From positions 1 through 64,000 of the IMG/VR virus record IMGVR_UViG_3300046011_010118: a stretch of DNA of 64,000 nt. One strand, 5' to 3'. The DNA is from a virus. Both the position numbers and the translations under genes were made by a program. Positions 14,472-20,702 of this stretch are shown here, piece after piece (position 1 is the first letter of the stretch; each line of letters begins with the position of its first letter). The notes beneath the pieces are model-generated. The model had not been told where the DNA came from and made no database searches. It saw nothing but the letters and a program-made list of their open reading frames with translations.

Positions 14472-15120
14472 CTATAACAAATTTTTCATGGTGATCAGAA
14501 GGTAATATACTTGCTTTAATTGGTCTAGTTTCAAGTAATGATATTACTTCTTTTAATTCATATGGTTTTAAATTATTTCCATCTATTCCAACATCCATTG
14601 CTCTACCAGGCATTAATTTTTTGTTACCTCGTAAGTGAACATGTCCAAATAAATGGAAACGACCTTTATTCATATCATGCCAACTACAAATGGGATAATG
14701 TGATAACACAAAATCATATTCTAAATCATCACTGTTATCATCAATTACTCTTAATACTTTATATTGTTCTACATCTACAAACAATGATCTAATATCATCT
14801 TTATTTCGTTCAATATGATGATCATGATTACCTAAAATTAGGTAAATGTTTTGACATGTTAATCTATGTTTAAATTCACTAATAGATTCAAACCCACCAA
14901 ATGACCAATCACCCAAATGAATTAATATATCGTCTTGTCCTACTGTATTGTTAATGTTGTTAATAATAGTATCATTCATCTTAGCTAATGTAGAAAAGTC
15001 CCTAGTGTGACCATCAGCATGAGTCCAACTTGTAACTCCACGACAGATATTCTTATGATTATAGTGAGTATCTGATGTGAAGAATAATTTTTGGTGAGGT
15101 TTTAAATTAATAATCCACAT
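14464..15120 (-). CDS. phage-type metallophosphoesterase
   Basis: 218 residues with SDTHYNHKNI near residue 16, GDWSFGG near 70, GNHDHH near 97, SHYP near 137 and GHVHLRG near 155: the complete metallophosphoesterase motif set, in the spacing of the small phosphoesterases common in phages and bacteria. Substrate unknown. Its 3' end overlaps the thyX start, so the two are translationally coupled. Confidence 0.85.
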   Translation of the reverse strand: MWIINLKPHQKLFFTSDTHYNHKNICRGVTSWTHADGHTRDFSTLAKMNDTIINNINNTVGQDDILIHLGDWSFGGFESISEFKHRLTCQNIYLILGNHDHHIERNKDDIRSLFVDVEQYKVLRVIDDNSDDLEYDFVLSHYPICSWHDMNKGRFHLFGHVHLRGNKKLMPGRAMDVGIDGNNLKPYELKEVISLLETRPIKASILPSDHHEKFVIDE

Positions 15121-15123
15121 AAG

Positions 15124-15276
15124 TTAAAATATATCATTGTGATCTTTTTCATCCCAATTTAACCAGTCTTCACCTTTATAGTCAGGGTGATTTTTATGCA
15201 TGTTGTCAATTCCTTCCACCCATGCCCAAGATAGAAATATCAATCCACCTATAAAGCCAAGTATTAGTCCCACCAT
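15124..15276 (-). CDS. small membrane protein, 50 aa
   Basis: Complete frame starting MVGLILGFIGGLIFLSWAWV, a single membrane segment, then a soluble tail with HPDYKGEDWLNWDEKDHND. It fills the gap between 14464-15120 and 15264-15626 and overlaps the latter by 13 nt. Confidence 0.6.
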   Translation of the reverse strand: MVGLILGFIGGLIFLSWAWVEGIDNMHKNHPDYKGEDWLNWDEKDHNDIF

Positions 15277-15626
15277 CCTTCAATATGTTTATCAAGTAAT
15301 TTAAATAATAATTGACGTGCTTTTTTCTGTTTATTATAAGCAGTATCTATTTTTTCTTTAGTTAATTCATTTTCATTGATTAATATTTCCATATAAGCTT
15401 CATTCTGCACCTTTTCAATCAACCTAACACACAACATGATTCTATCTGCATCATAATTAGAATTAACATGGTAACCATACTTACGAGTATGTTCGGCAGT
15501 AAATATAAGTTTATGTTTTAATATTTCAAAAATGTGATAATAATCCCATTGTTCGTCCTTCCAAATAATAGGCAACCAACGAAATAGATTTTTAGTTCGT
15601 CTTATGATTCGCTTTATGCGCCACAT
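15264..15626 (-). CDS. conserved phage protein of T4-like viruses
   Basis: 120 residues: basic Arg-rich N-terminus (RIKRIIRRTKNLFRWLPIIW), then KDEQWDYYHIFEILKHKL and a helical end. The RNLFRWLPIIWKDEQWDYY pattern resembles a family I have seen in T4-like phages, without known function. It overlaps its upstream neighbour by 35 nt. Confidence 0.6.
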   Translation of the reverse strand: MWRIKRIIRRTKNLFRWLPIIWKDEQWDYYHIFEILKHKLIFTAEHTRKYGYHVNSNYDADRIMLCVRLIEKVQNEAYMEILINENELTKEKIDTAYNKQKKARQLLFKLLDKHIEGWWD

Positions 15627-15921
15627 TTTTTAACTTTCTTTTTAAAAGTAAGCTGTATATTTTTTCTTTGTAATTGGTTACTTTAGTCATAGCTACCCAT
15701 TTACCAACTACACTTCCAGCTATGTATACTATAATTACTGACCAATTACCTTTAAATAAACTATCAATAGCAAAGTAAACTGAACCTAAAGACACTAAAT
15801 TAATCCAAATTGAATTGATCATTAGTTCTTTTACTTTGTGTTCATAGGTATACTTTATTTCTAAAGTTTTGAACACGTTAAATAGGACTTGAAAAATAAA
15901 TACTAATAGATAGATCTTCAT
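15592..15921 (-). CDS. small integral membrane protein (UPF0316/DUF5698-like)
   Basis: 109 residues, three predicted membrane segments (residues 2-20, 35-55, 62-82). The order FQVLFNVFKTLEIKYTYE...AIDSLFKGNW...YIAGSVVGKWVAM loosely resembles the DUF5698/UPF0316 small membrane family. Function unknown; the similarity is impressionistic. Confidence 0.5.
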   Translation of the reverse strand: MKIYLLVFIFQVLFNVFKTLEIKYTYEHKVKELMINSIWINLVSLGSVYFAIDSLFKGNWSVIIVYIAGSVVGKWVAMTKVTNYKEKIYSLLLKRKLKNVAHKANHKTN

Positions 15922-15948
15922 ATAGTGAAGATACTAAAGGTTTTCGGG

Positions 15949-16899
15949 TTATCCAAGAGGATCTGTAAAGAATCTATAGAATGATTTTAATTCACTGTTA
16001 GATTCAAGTAATCCAGGCCATACACTAGATTCTTCTTGATAGAATGTATTAAATGTCCAATCTTTAAACCATTCAGGATGTTTAACATGGATATAACCCA
16101 TTAATTCTTGTTCTGTACAGGCATAATTATGCTCAGGTAGATCAAGGATTCTATTTGCTAATTCTGTAAAAGCATCTATATAATTTTTTAAATATGGTGT
16201 TTTACCTCCGAACATAGCACCAACAGGGAATTTGTTTGATCTTACTATGTCATCATAAACATCTTCTCCTATCTTTTCTGAAAGTAATCTATAATCATTG
16301 TCCATTGTATCTTGTCTACACATACAGAGTATTTTATCCCTAACAAATGTATTAATTTTTTCCATTGTTTGAGGATTAAATGCTTTGTCAAAAACAAAGA
16401 ATTTATATTCCTGTTCACGATCATGATTAAATCTAGTTTCAAATCCTTCTTCATCTTTATATTTACATAAAACATAAGGAAGCAAAGAACCAGTAGACAA
16501 ACCAGCATCTATCCAATAAACATACTTAGTTTCATCATATTCTAAATTTAGAAAATGCCATTTTAACCAATATATTGCAATTGGTAAAGTATAAAATGGA
16601 TGAAACTCGTTATTGTATAGTTCTGGGTTATTTATTCTATTTCTATAAATTCTATCATGGAATGGGCTTGTTGTTAAATCAAATAACTTAATTGTTAAGT
16701 TGGTTAAGTTATGTTTTTCTTTGATAGATAATAAATAATCAAATCCTTTATCACCAGCATCTGTATAACAAACAACTTCAGCACCTAAACCACAAATTGA
16801 TGTGATTGAATAGGCATACCATTCAAATCTATTTAATTTACCCCAAAATGGAGGACCAGCATGTGCAGCGAAAAATGTTGTAACTAATTTAGTAGGCAT
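15949..16899 (-). CDS. HtrL/YibB-like glycosyltransferase-type protein
   Basis: I start it at MPTKLVTTFFAAH (316 residues); a longer frame to 16959 would run into the tRNA-like gene. YVYWIDAGLSTGSLLPYV near residue 150 matches LWLDAGITNTVY in the middle domain of the 802-aa protein at 43816-46224, and GAMFGGKTPYL near 235 parallels its GGLFGGHKDF. These are features of the HtrL/YibB-type family, which has a GT-A-like fold. The acceptor is unknown; its place beside the RNA island is separate from the glycan operons. Confidence 0.55.
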   Translation of the reverse strand: MPTKLVTTFFAAHAGPPFWGKLNRFEWYAYSITSICGLGAEVVCYTDAGDKGFDYLLSIKEKHNLTNLTIKLFDLTTSPFHDRIYRNRINNPELYNNEFHPFYTLPIAIYWLKWHFLNLEYDETKYVYWIDAGLSTGSLLPYVLCKYKDEEGFETRFNHDREQEYKFFVFDKAFNPQTMEKINTFVRDKILCMCRQDTMDNDYRLLSEKIGEDVYDDIVRSNKFPVGAMFGGKTPYLKNYIDAFTELANRILDLPEHNYACTEQELMGYIHVKHPEWFKDWTFNTFYQEESSVWPGLLESNSELKSFYRFFTDPLG

Positions 16900-16920
16900 T
16901 ATAACGTTTATAATAAATAT

Positions 16921-17033
16921 TGGTTGCGGAGAGAGGACTTGAACCTCCACGCTGCTCAAAGCAGCAGACGCTTGTTTCGCGCCTCATGTCTACCATCGGT
17001 AGTCGTACGCCTACTCGCTTTCACCACTCCGCA
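16921..17033 (-). tRNA. abnormal tRNA-like gene (109 nt plus encoded CCA)
   Basis: A perfect 7-bp acceptor (TGCGGAG/CTCCGCA), discriminator A and genome-encoded CCA, plus a T-arm (GGAGG-TTCAAGT-CCTCT), show a tRNA on the minus strand. The middle is too long: 76 nt between the bases after the acceptor and the T-stem. It contains three successive hairpins, CTACC-GAT-GGTAG, GGCGC-GAAACAA-GCGTC and GCTGC-TTTGA-GCAGC. No hairpin gives a fully canonical class II anticodon arm. The third can be redrawn as TGCTG-CTTTGAG-CAGCG with anticodon UUG, but then almost no variable loop remains. It is the only RNA gene of the cluster I noticed with CCA encoded. I cannot assign an amino acid. Confidence 0.6.
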
Positions 17034-17047
17034 CATTTAATCATAAG

Positions 17048-17133
17048 TACCTGAGGCCGGAGTCGAACCGGCACGGGCATTTCTGCCCAAGAGATTTTAA
17101 GTCTCTCTTGTCTACCTATTTCAACACTCAGGT
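17048..17133 (-). tRNA. tRNA-Leu(UAA)
   Basis: Acceptor ACCTGAG/CTCAGGT, anticodon arm AGAGA-CTTAAAA-TCTCT with anticodon TAA, long variable arm (GGGCAGAAATGCCC), T-arm GCCGG-TTCGACT-CCGGC. Class II, as expected for Leu. It decodes TTA, a codon favoured in this AT-rich genome. No CCA encoded. Confidence 0.95.
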
Positions 17134-17175
17134 ATAAGTTAAAGGTAAGAACTTTAACTTTGGTTTCCACTTTTG

Positions 17176-17247
17176 TAGTCCCGACAAGAATCGAACTTGT
17201 ATTCTCTGCTTAGAAGGCAGATGTTCTATCCGTTGAACTACAGGACC
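17176..17247 (-). tRNA. tRNA-Arg(UCU)
   Basis: Acceptor GGTCCTG/CGGGACT with wobble pairs, anticodon arm TCTGC-CTTCTAA-GCAGA with anticodon TCT, T-arm ACAAG-TTCGATT-CTTGT. It decodes AGA, a codon favoured by the low G+C content. Confidence 0.95.
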
Positions 17248-17267
17248 TTATTTCCGAAGCTCCATAG

Positions 17268-17341
17268 TTGACCCTACAGGAATTGAACCTGTGACCTACT
17301 GATTATGAGTCAGTTGCTCTAACCAATTGAGCTAAGGGTCA
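17268..17341 (-). tRNA. tRNA-Met(CAU), elongator type
   Basis: Acceptor TGACCCT/AGGGTCA, anticodon arm ACTGA-CTCATAA-TCAGT with anticodon CAT, T-arm ACAGG-TTCAATT-CCTGT. The paired first base of the acceptor argues against an initiator tRNA. A CAT anticodon could also belong to tRNA-Ile with modified C34, which I cannot exclude. Confidence 0.9.
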
Positions 17342-17346
17342 ATTTG

Positions 17347-17417
17347 ATGTTCCTCTAGGATTCGAACCTAGACTAAGTGGACCAAAACCACTTGTGCTAC
17401 CGTTACACCAAAGAACA
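17347..17417 (-). tRNA. tRNA-Gln(UUG)
   Basis: Acceptor TGTTCTT/GGAACA with wobble, anticodon arm AGTGG-TTTTGGT-CCACT with anticodon TTG, T-arm CTAGG-TTCGAAT-CCTAG. It decodes CAA. Confidence 0.93.
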
Positions 17418-17532
17418 TTTTGAGGAAAGCAGTAGATGGGTGCGTGGACAACTGCTTTTATGATTAGCTTTACTAACCTAAGTCCTAATCAACCTCAGTG
17501 GCGTCAATGCTTGTTTTAGCACCGTCTTCAGG
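17418..17532 (-). other. 115-nt spacer with two stem-loops inside the tRNA cluster
   Basis: No tRNA T-arm or ORF is evident. On the minus strand it can form GATTAG...CTAATC with a 17-nt loop and AAAGCAGT...ACTGCTTT around a 17-nt loop. All other tRNA spacers here are 5-45 nt, so this long structured spacer may be a separate small RNA, a processing element, or a degraded tRNA. Confidence 0.35.
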
Positions 17533-17604
17533 TACTCTGTAGGGGATTCGAACCCCTATTACCTCCGTGAAAGGGAGGTGAACTAACCCTTATTCGAACA
17601 GAGC
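17533..17604 (-). tRNA. tRNA-Glu(UUC)
   Basis: Acceptor GCTCTGT/ACAGAGT, anticodon arm CCTCC-CTTTCAC-GGAGG with anticodon TTC, T-arm TAGGGG-TTCGAAT-CCCCTA. It decodes GAA. Confidence 0.94.
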
Positions 17605-17608
17605 ATCT

Positions 17609-17684
17609 GTCGGGGAAGCAGGATTCGAACCTACGACCTCTTGGTCCCAAACCAAGCATACTACCGGACTGTACTATTCCCCGA
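17609..17684 (-). tRNA. tRNA-Pro(UGG)
   Basis: Acceptor TCGGGGA/TCCCCGA, anticodon arm CTTGG-TTTGGGA-CCAAG with anticodon TGG, T-arm GTAGG-TTCGAAT-CCTGC. It decodes CCA and other Pro codons, notable because the window encodes a very Pro-rich repeat protein. Confidence 0.93.
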
Positions 17685-17729
17685 TTCATGAATTAAAGAT
17701 ACAAATTTTATTTTAGGTTTCAAAAAAAA

Positions 17730-17753
17730 AGCCTTGACTTTTCAGCCAAGGCT
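17730..17753 (-). terminator. rho-independent terminator
   Basis: Hairpin AGCCTTG...CAAGGCT followed on the minus strand by nine T residues. It ends the lipoprotein gene 17776-17949 and separates it from the tRNA genes downstream. Confidence 0.88.
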
Positions 17754-17775
17754 CTTTAGTGCTTTGATCTGTAGA

Positions 17776-17949
17776 TTATTTTACTCCAACAGCAGGTGTA
17801 GAAGCAGTAGTATCAACAGCTACAGCTGTAGTATCTACGGTTACAGAATCAACTTTGGTTGAATCAACAGTTGTAGCAGTTCCTTCACTTGAATTGTTAC
17901 AAGCAGCGAACATAATAACAGCTGCGATTGCAATCATTGTTTTTTTCAT
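17776..17949 (-). CDS. small secreted lipoprotein, 57 aa
   Basis: MKKTMIAIAAVIMFAACNNS is a typical signal peptide ending in the lipobox FAAC, with Cys17 as the predicted lipidated residue. The mature part is a short Thr/Val/Asp/Ser-rich chain (VDSTKVDSVTVDTTAVAVD) with near-repeats of V-D-S/T. This form is typical of Bacteroidota lipoproteins and supports such a host. It is monocistronic, with a TATATTTATGG element about 30 nt upstream and a strong terminator. A surface role such as superinfection exclusion is possible but unproven. Confidence 0.85.
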   Translation of the reverse strand: MKKTMIAIAAVIMFAACNNSSEGTATTVDSTKVDSVTVDTTAVAVDTTASTPAVGVK

Positions 17950-18026
17950 CTTTTTTCGTTTTTGTTAAAAAATTTAAGCGACCATAAATATATGGTTACT
18001 TATTTGGGTTTCCAAATTTAATTTAG

Positions 18027-18410
18027 TGGAGGAGACGGGAATCGAACCCGTGTATCCATAAGGAACAATAACACCAGCGTATCACATGCTTAGATCTGCA
18101 AGCTGATCAGTAATTGGGGACGCTAGTTTTGGTTAGCGTGCCTACCACCACCTAATTTTATGAAACTAGGAAAACTAGAGCTATAATACTGAGACTATAG
18201 CGGGGTTGCTGTTCTGTTGCAAGGCTATCAGCTGCCCCTTGCGGATTAGGCTGCTACAGCGTAATCGGCACCTACGAACGCCATTAAGTCGTCGAAGGTC
18301 ATTGTTGACATTTCGTCATTTATTGGTTGAAAATTTGTTTAAAGACGACATATCCAAACGTCTGCATGTAGTGGTACCTTCACATTACGGAGCAATACCT
18401 GGACTCCCCC
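18027..18410 (-). ncRNA. ssrA: transfer-messenger RNA (tmRNA)
   Basis: A 384-nt RNA gene. The ends form a 7-bp acceptor (GGGGGAG/CTCCTCC, one G-U) followed by discriminator A, with a T-arm containing GGGTTCGATTCCCG at the 3' end, the tRNA-like domain of tmRNA. The internal tag frame (18246-18281) reads AFVGADYAVAA then stop, ending in the hydrophobic AA degradation signal of SsrA tags. Host-type tags in Bacteroidota commonly end in YALAA, so this differs. tmRNA with SmpB rescues stalled ribosomes and marks incomplete proteins for proteolysis. I see no smpB in the window, so host SmpB is probably used. Confidence 0.93.
18246..18281 (-). other. tmRNA proteolysis-tag reading frame
   Basis: Eleven codons from GCG (likely resume codon) to TAA, encoding AFVGADYAVAA. 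The last residues, YAVAA, fit recognition by ClpXP-type proteases. The resume position is inferred from the tag's usual start with Ala. Confidence 0.8.
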
Positions 18411-18438
18411 ATATTTTAAAGAACTAATAATAAATATA

Positions 18439-18831
18439 CTAAAGATTCTTTATGGTTCCAATTAAATTATCTACTGCTTCTTTCTTTCGTTTACGAGTAG
18501 TTTTTTTAGGAAGACCATTTATAATTTTTTCTTTTGCCTTAACTAATTCGGCACATAACTCATATTCTTCAAGTTCAATAAGAAGATCTAAATTTTTTTC
18601 TAGATTTTCTAAAAAATTAGTTTCTTCAACATTCAAACAAACTATTTCCTTCGACTTAGGAATTATAATTTCAGCAAATACTGTTTTTGATTTTCCAAAT
18701 TTAATACAGTGTATAATAGCTTCAACTATTTTTACAGCAAATTCATATCTATAATCTTCAAATACTGTTTTAGGAGCATTTGTTCTTATAGATAAAGGTT
18801 CAAAAATGGTAATATTTGCTTTAGTTGCCAT
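18439..18831 (-). CDS. hypothetical protein with UVR-like helix, paralogue of 20620-21009
   Basis: 130 residues. LEKNLDLLIELEEYELCAELVKAKEKI near residue 82 resembles LEKAQTYFMDLEQYEMCADIQKLIESL in the protein at 20620-21009 and recalls the UVR motif of UvrB/UvrC. The C-terminus is basic (KKTTRKRKKEA). Function unknown. Its start overlaps the stop region of 18821-18997. Confidence 0.55.
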   Translation of the reverse strand: MATKANITIFEPLSIRTNAPKTVFEDYRYEFAVKIVEAIIHCIKFGKSKTVFAEIIIPKSKEIVCLNVEETNFLENLEKNLDLLIELEEYELCAELVKAKEKIINGLPKKTTRKRKKEAVDNLIGTIKNL

Positions 18832-18997
18832 TATTTTCTTCTGTTGTTTTTACTTCTGGCATAGGGATAGGAGGTGGTGGATGTAACATTGCTTCATATC
18901 CTATTATGCAGTTTTCACAACATACAGTACCATTTGAGGCTGTTCGTCTTTGACAACCACAAGATAATTGGCTACCACAATTTGGGCATACTCTCAT
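18821..18997 (-). CDS. zinc-ribbon small protein, 58 aa
   Basis: Complete frame starting MRVCPNCGSQLSCGCQ and continuing with VCCENC, so it has paired Cys motifs CPNC and CENC about 25 residues apart plus CGC, a likely zinc ribbon. The rest is Pro-rich (MLHPPPPIPMPEV). It overlaps the next gene by 11 nt and has an ATATTTATA element at 19013-19021 upstream. Confidence 0.65.
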   Translation of the reverse strand: MRVCPNCGSQLSCGCQRRTASNGTVCCENCIIGYEAMLHPPPPIPMPEVKTTEENNGN

Positions 18998-19012
18998 ACT
19001 GTTTTATTTGAA

Positions 19013-19021
19013 TATAAATAT
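19013..19021 (-). promoter_or_regulatory. late-type promoter-like 9-mer ATATTTATA
   Basis: One of at least nine exact copies placed 4-24 nt before minus-strand start codons (see finding on the ATATTTATA motif). Here it is 16 nt upstream of the zinc-ribbon gene. Confidence 0.45.
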
Positions 19022-19024
19022 TGA

Positions 19025-19219
19025 TTAATCTTCAATACTATTGCGTAATTGTTGTTTGTATATTGCCTTTAATTTTTTACCTCGTTTTTCAACAGAAGGT
19101 TTAGTATACTCTTGTCTACTACGTAATTCTTTTACAATACCAAGTTTATTGTGCTTGTTTTTATATTGTTTTAATGCTTGATCTATTGACTTAAAATCTT
19201 TAGTATTTACTATAATCAT
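19025..19219 (-). CDS. rpsU: ribosomal protein bS21
   Basis: 64 residues covering the full bS21 length. SIDQALKQYKNKHNKLGIVK near residue 11, ELRSRQEYTKPSVEKRG and KKLKAIYKQQ follow the family pattern (SI-ALKR-K, LRRR, KPSxKRR, KAxY) closely, so it is probably functional. bS21 sits on the 30S platform near the anti-Shine-Dalgarno end of 16S rRNA; in Bacteroidota it is part of the pocket that hides that sequence. A phage copy could replace the host protein in ribosomes and bias initiation. The start overlaps the upstream stop by 4 nt. Confidence 0.9.
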   Translation of the reverse strand: MIIVNTKDFKSIDQALKQYKNKHNKLGIVKELRSRQEYTKPSVEKRGKKLKAIYKQQLRNSIED

Positions 19220-19401
19220 AGTCCTTTTTGTTTTTTCTTTAATTTAACCCAAGCAAGTTGTTCTGCTAATGAAGCACCTCGTTGATTTAAATCACTCCAT
19301 TCTTCTTCACCTAATGGAGTGCGTTTTTTTCTTTTTTTTAGACTTTTATCTGCTTTTCTACTAAATTTGTCTTGTGCTTCGTCTTTAGTTTGAATAGGCA
19401 T
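19216..19401 (-). CDS. small basic protein upstream of bS21
   Basis: 61 residues, very Lys/Arg-rich (KADKSLKKRKKRTP, LAWVKLKKKQKGL). It shares a 4-nt stop/start overlap with rpsU, so the two are translationally coupled and may act together, for example on RNA or ribosomes. Not recognised. Confidence 0.55.
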   Translation of the reverse strand: MPIQTKDEAQDKFSRKADKSLKKRKKRTPLGEEEWSDLNQRGASLAEQLAWVKLKKKQKGL

Positions 19402-19406
19402 ATTAG

Positions 19407-19616
19407 TTAGTTTATTACATCTACAATTGGTGAAGTAATAGCTGCCTTAATTTCAAAGTTACGTTCGCTTCTTTCAACTAAATACTTAGTCATTTTAGCT
19501 TCAGCTTCAGTAACTGATACAGCATCAATAAGGTAATCTACTTTTTGTCTTTTAATTTTACCTTTTTCATCTTCAAGTTGAAATTCAACTTTAACTGTGT
19601 AATACTTGTTTTCCAT
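19407..19616 (-). CDS. DUF4494-like protein, 69 aa
   Basis: I start it at MENKYYTVKVEFQLEDEKGK because an upstream frame to 19715 would overlap the preceding gene's end out of phase. WxVKV-like strand, KVDYLIDAVSVTEAEAKMTK and a terminal strand match the DUF4494 family, which is characteristic of Bacteroidota. Function unknown; the presence supports the host assignment. Confidence 0.65.
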   Translation of the reverse strand: MENKYYTVKVEFQLEDEKGKIKRQKVDYLIDAVSVTEAEAKMTKYLVERSERNFEIKAAITSPIVDVIN

Positions 19617-19647
19617 AATCTTGATTTTGTTTTTGTGTTTATAAATA

Positions 19648-20301
19648 TTATTTTGTATAAGCAATAAATTCAGATCCAGGTTCATCATCATCGTCATCTT
19701 CATCCCATAATCCAAGTGATTTCATATTTTCAATTTGTTCTGGTGATAGTTCCCACTCGTGAGGTGTTGCTTTTACTTCTGTATTGTCTTCAATATGTCT
19801 AACTTGATTTGGAGTTAATGGATCAGCAACGTATAAGAAATAACAATTGTAGCATGTTAATTCTAGATTATCAAGTAAATAGTTATTTTTATTTCCATCT
19901 TTAAAATTCAATAATAATGGTATTTTATAGTCAGTTACTCTGCGTTCATTAAATCCACATTTACAGCATTCTTCTTTTAAATACCCTTCAGTTATTATTC
20001 TTGATTTTATTTTTTCAGGTGTAAATGATTCCCACCCAGTACCAGTTTCAACTATGATTTTAACATTTGGTTCTTTGCGTTTATTAGGTAAAAATTTGGG
20101 AATACCCTTACCGCTTTGATTTTTATGTATTTCGAATAATGAAGGTGAATCTATATCTCCATCATTTACTTTATATTGTTTAGCCCAAGGTTTATAATGC
20201 TGGTATGATACTCCTAAATAGCGAGCAGCAGCACGATTTGATTTTGTAAATCGCATTGCACGCAATATATCTTCTTTACTTAATGGTTTAGGAGCAGGCA
20301 T
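19648..20301 (-). CDS. HTH plus degenerate HNH-type zinc protein
   Basis: 217 residues. The N-terminus (SKEDILRAMRFTKSNRAAAR YLG in order, residues 8-30) reads as a helix-turn-helix that includes AARYLGVSYQHYKPW. The middle has ECCKCGFNE and later LELTCYNCYFLY, two CxxC pairs around NFKDGNKNNYLLDN, as in HNH nucleases, but the His expected before the DGN element is missing (LLLNFKDG). It may be a DNA-binding protein derived from an HNH enzyme. The C-terminus is very acidic. Confidence 0.55.
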   Translation of the reverse strand: MPAPKPLSKEDILRAMRFTKSNRAAARYLGVSYQHYKPWAKQYKVNDGDIDSPSLFEIHKNQSGKGIPKFLPNKRKEPNVKIIVETGTGWESFTPEKIKSRIITEGYLKEECCKCGFNERRVTDYKIPLLLNFKDGNKNNYLLDNLELTCYNCYFLYVADPLTPNQVRHIEDNTEVKATPHEWELSPEQIENMKSLGLWDEDDDDDEPGSEFIAYTK

Positions 20302-20702
20302 TACTTTTTAACTTGTTTTATTAATTCCCATAAATCCTCAATTCGCTCTAAAGGAATAGGATTATCATCTTCATCATATATTGGATTAATAGTTCCATCA
20401 GGATTAGTTCTTTCATAAACATAAAAGCTAACTAATTCACCTGCTTCTTTTCCAAAATGCATAAAAATAAAACTATCAATTATTTGGAAAAACGGTTCAT
20501 CATACTTAGTCATATCAAGCCCATAATCAATATGCATCATAGGCCCTCTATTTACAATATGTGTTAATAAGGAAATAGTACTAATGAATATTTCTCGTTG
20601 AGTATCTTCGTTTGTCTTTTTACGACGTTTTAGAGTACTTTGAGCCCCTATTATTTGATTTATCTGCTCTTGAAGTTTTTCTATGTATTCTTTTTGATCC
20701 AT
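20301..20702 (-). CDS. hypothetical phage protein
   Basis: 133 residues. Coiled-coil-like basic N-terminus (YIEKLQEQINQIIGAQSTLK), aromatic middle and acidic end. Not recognised. It overlaps the upstream gene by 83 nt and shares one base with the next start, so it belongs to the 18.4-21.4 kb unit. Start context AGTTATG. Confidence 0.55.
   Translation of the reverse strand: MDQKEYIEKLQEQINQIIGAQSTLKRRKKTNEDTQREIFISTISLLTHIVNRGPMMHIDYGLDMTKYDEPFFQIIDSFIFMHFGKEAGELVSFYVYERTNPDGTINPIYDEDDNPIPLERIEDLWELIKQVKK

Noticed and set aside
16900-16959. N-terminal extension of the HtrL/YibB-like gene to 16959
   Set aside because: The extension enters the 3' end of the tRNA-like gene and adds residues unlike family members; the ATG at 16899 gives a natural start.
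18206-18427. A 73-residue plus-strand ORF
   Set aside because: It lies wholly within the tmRNA and is explained by that RNA's composition.
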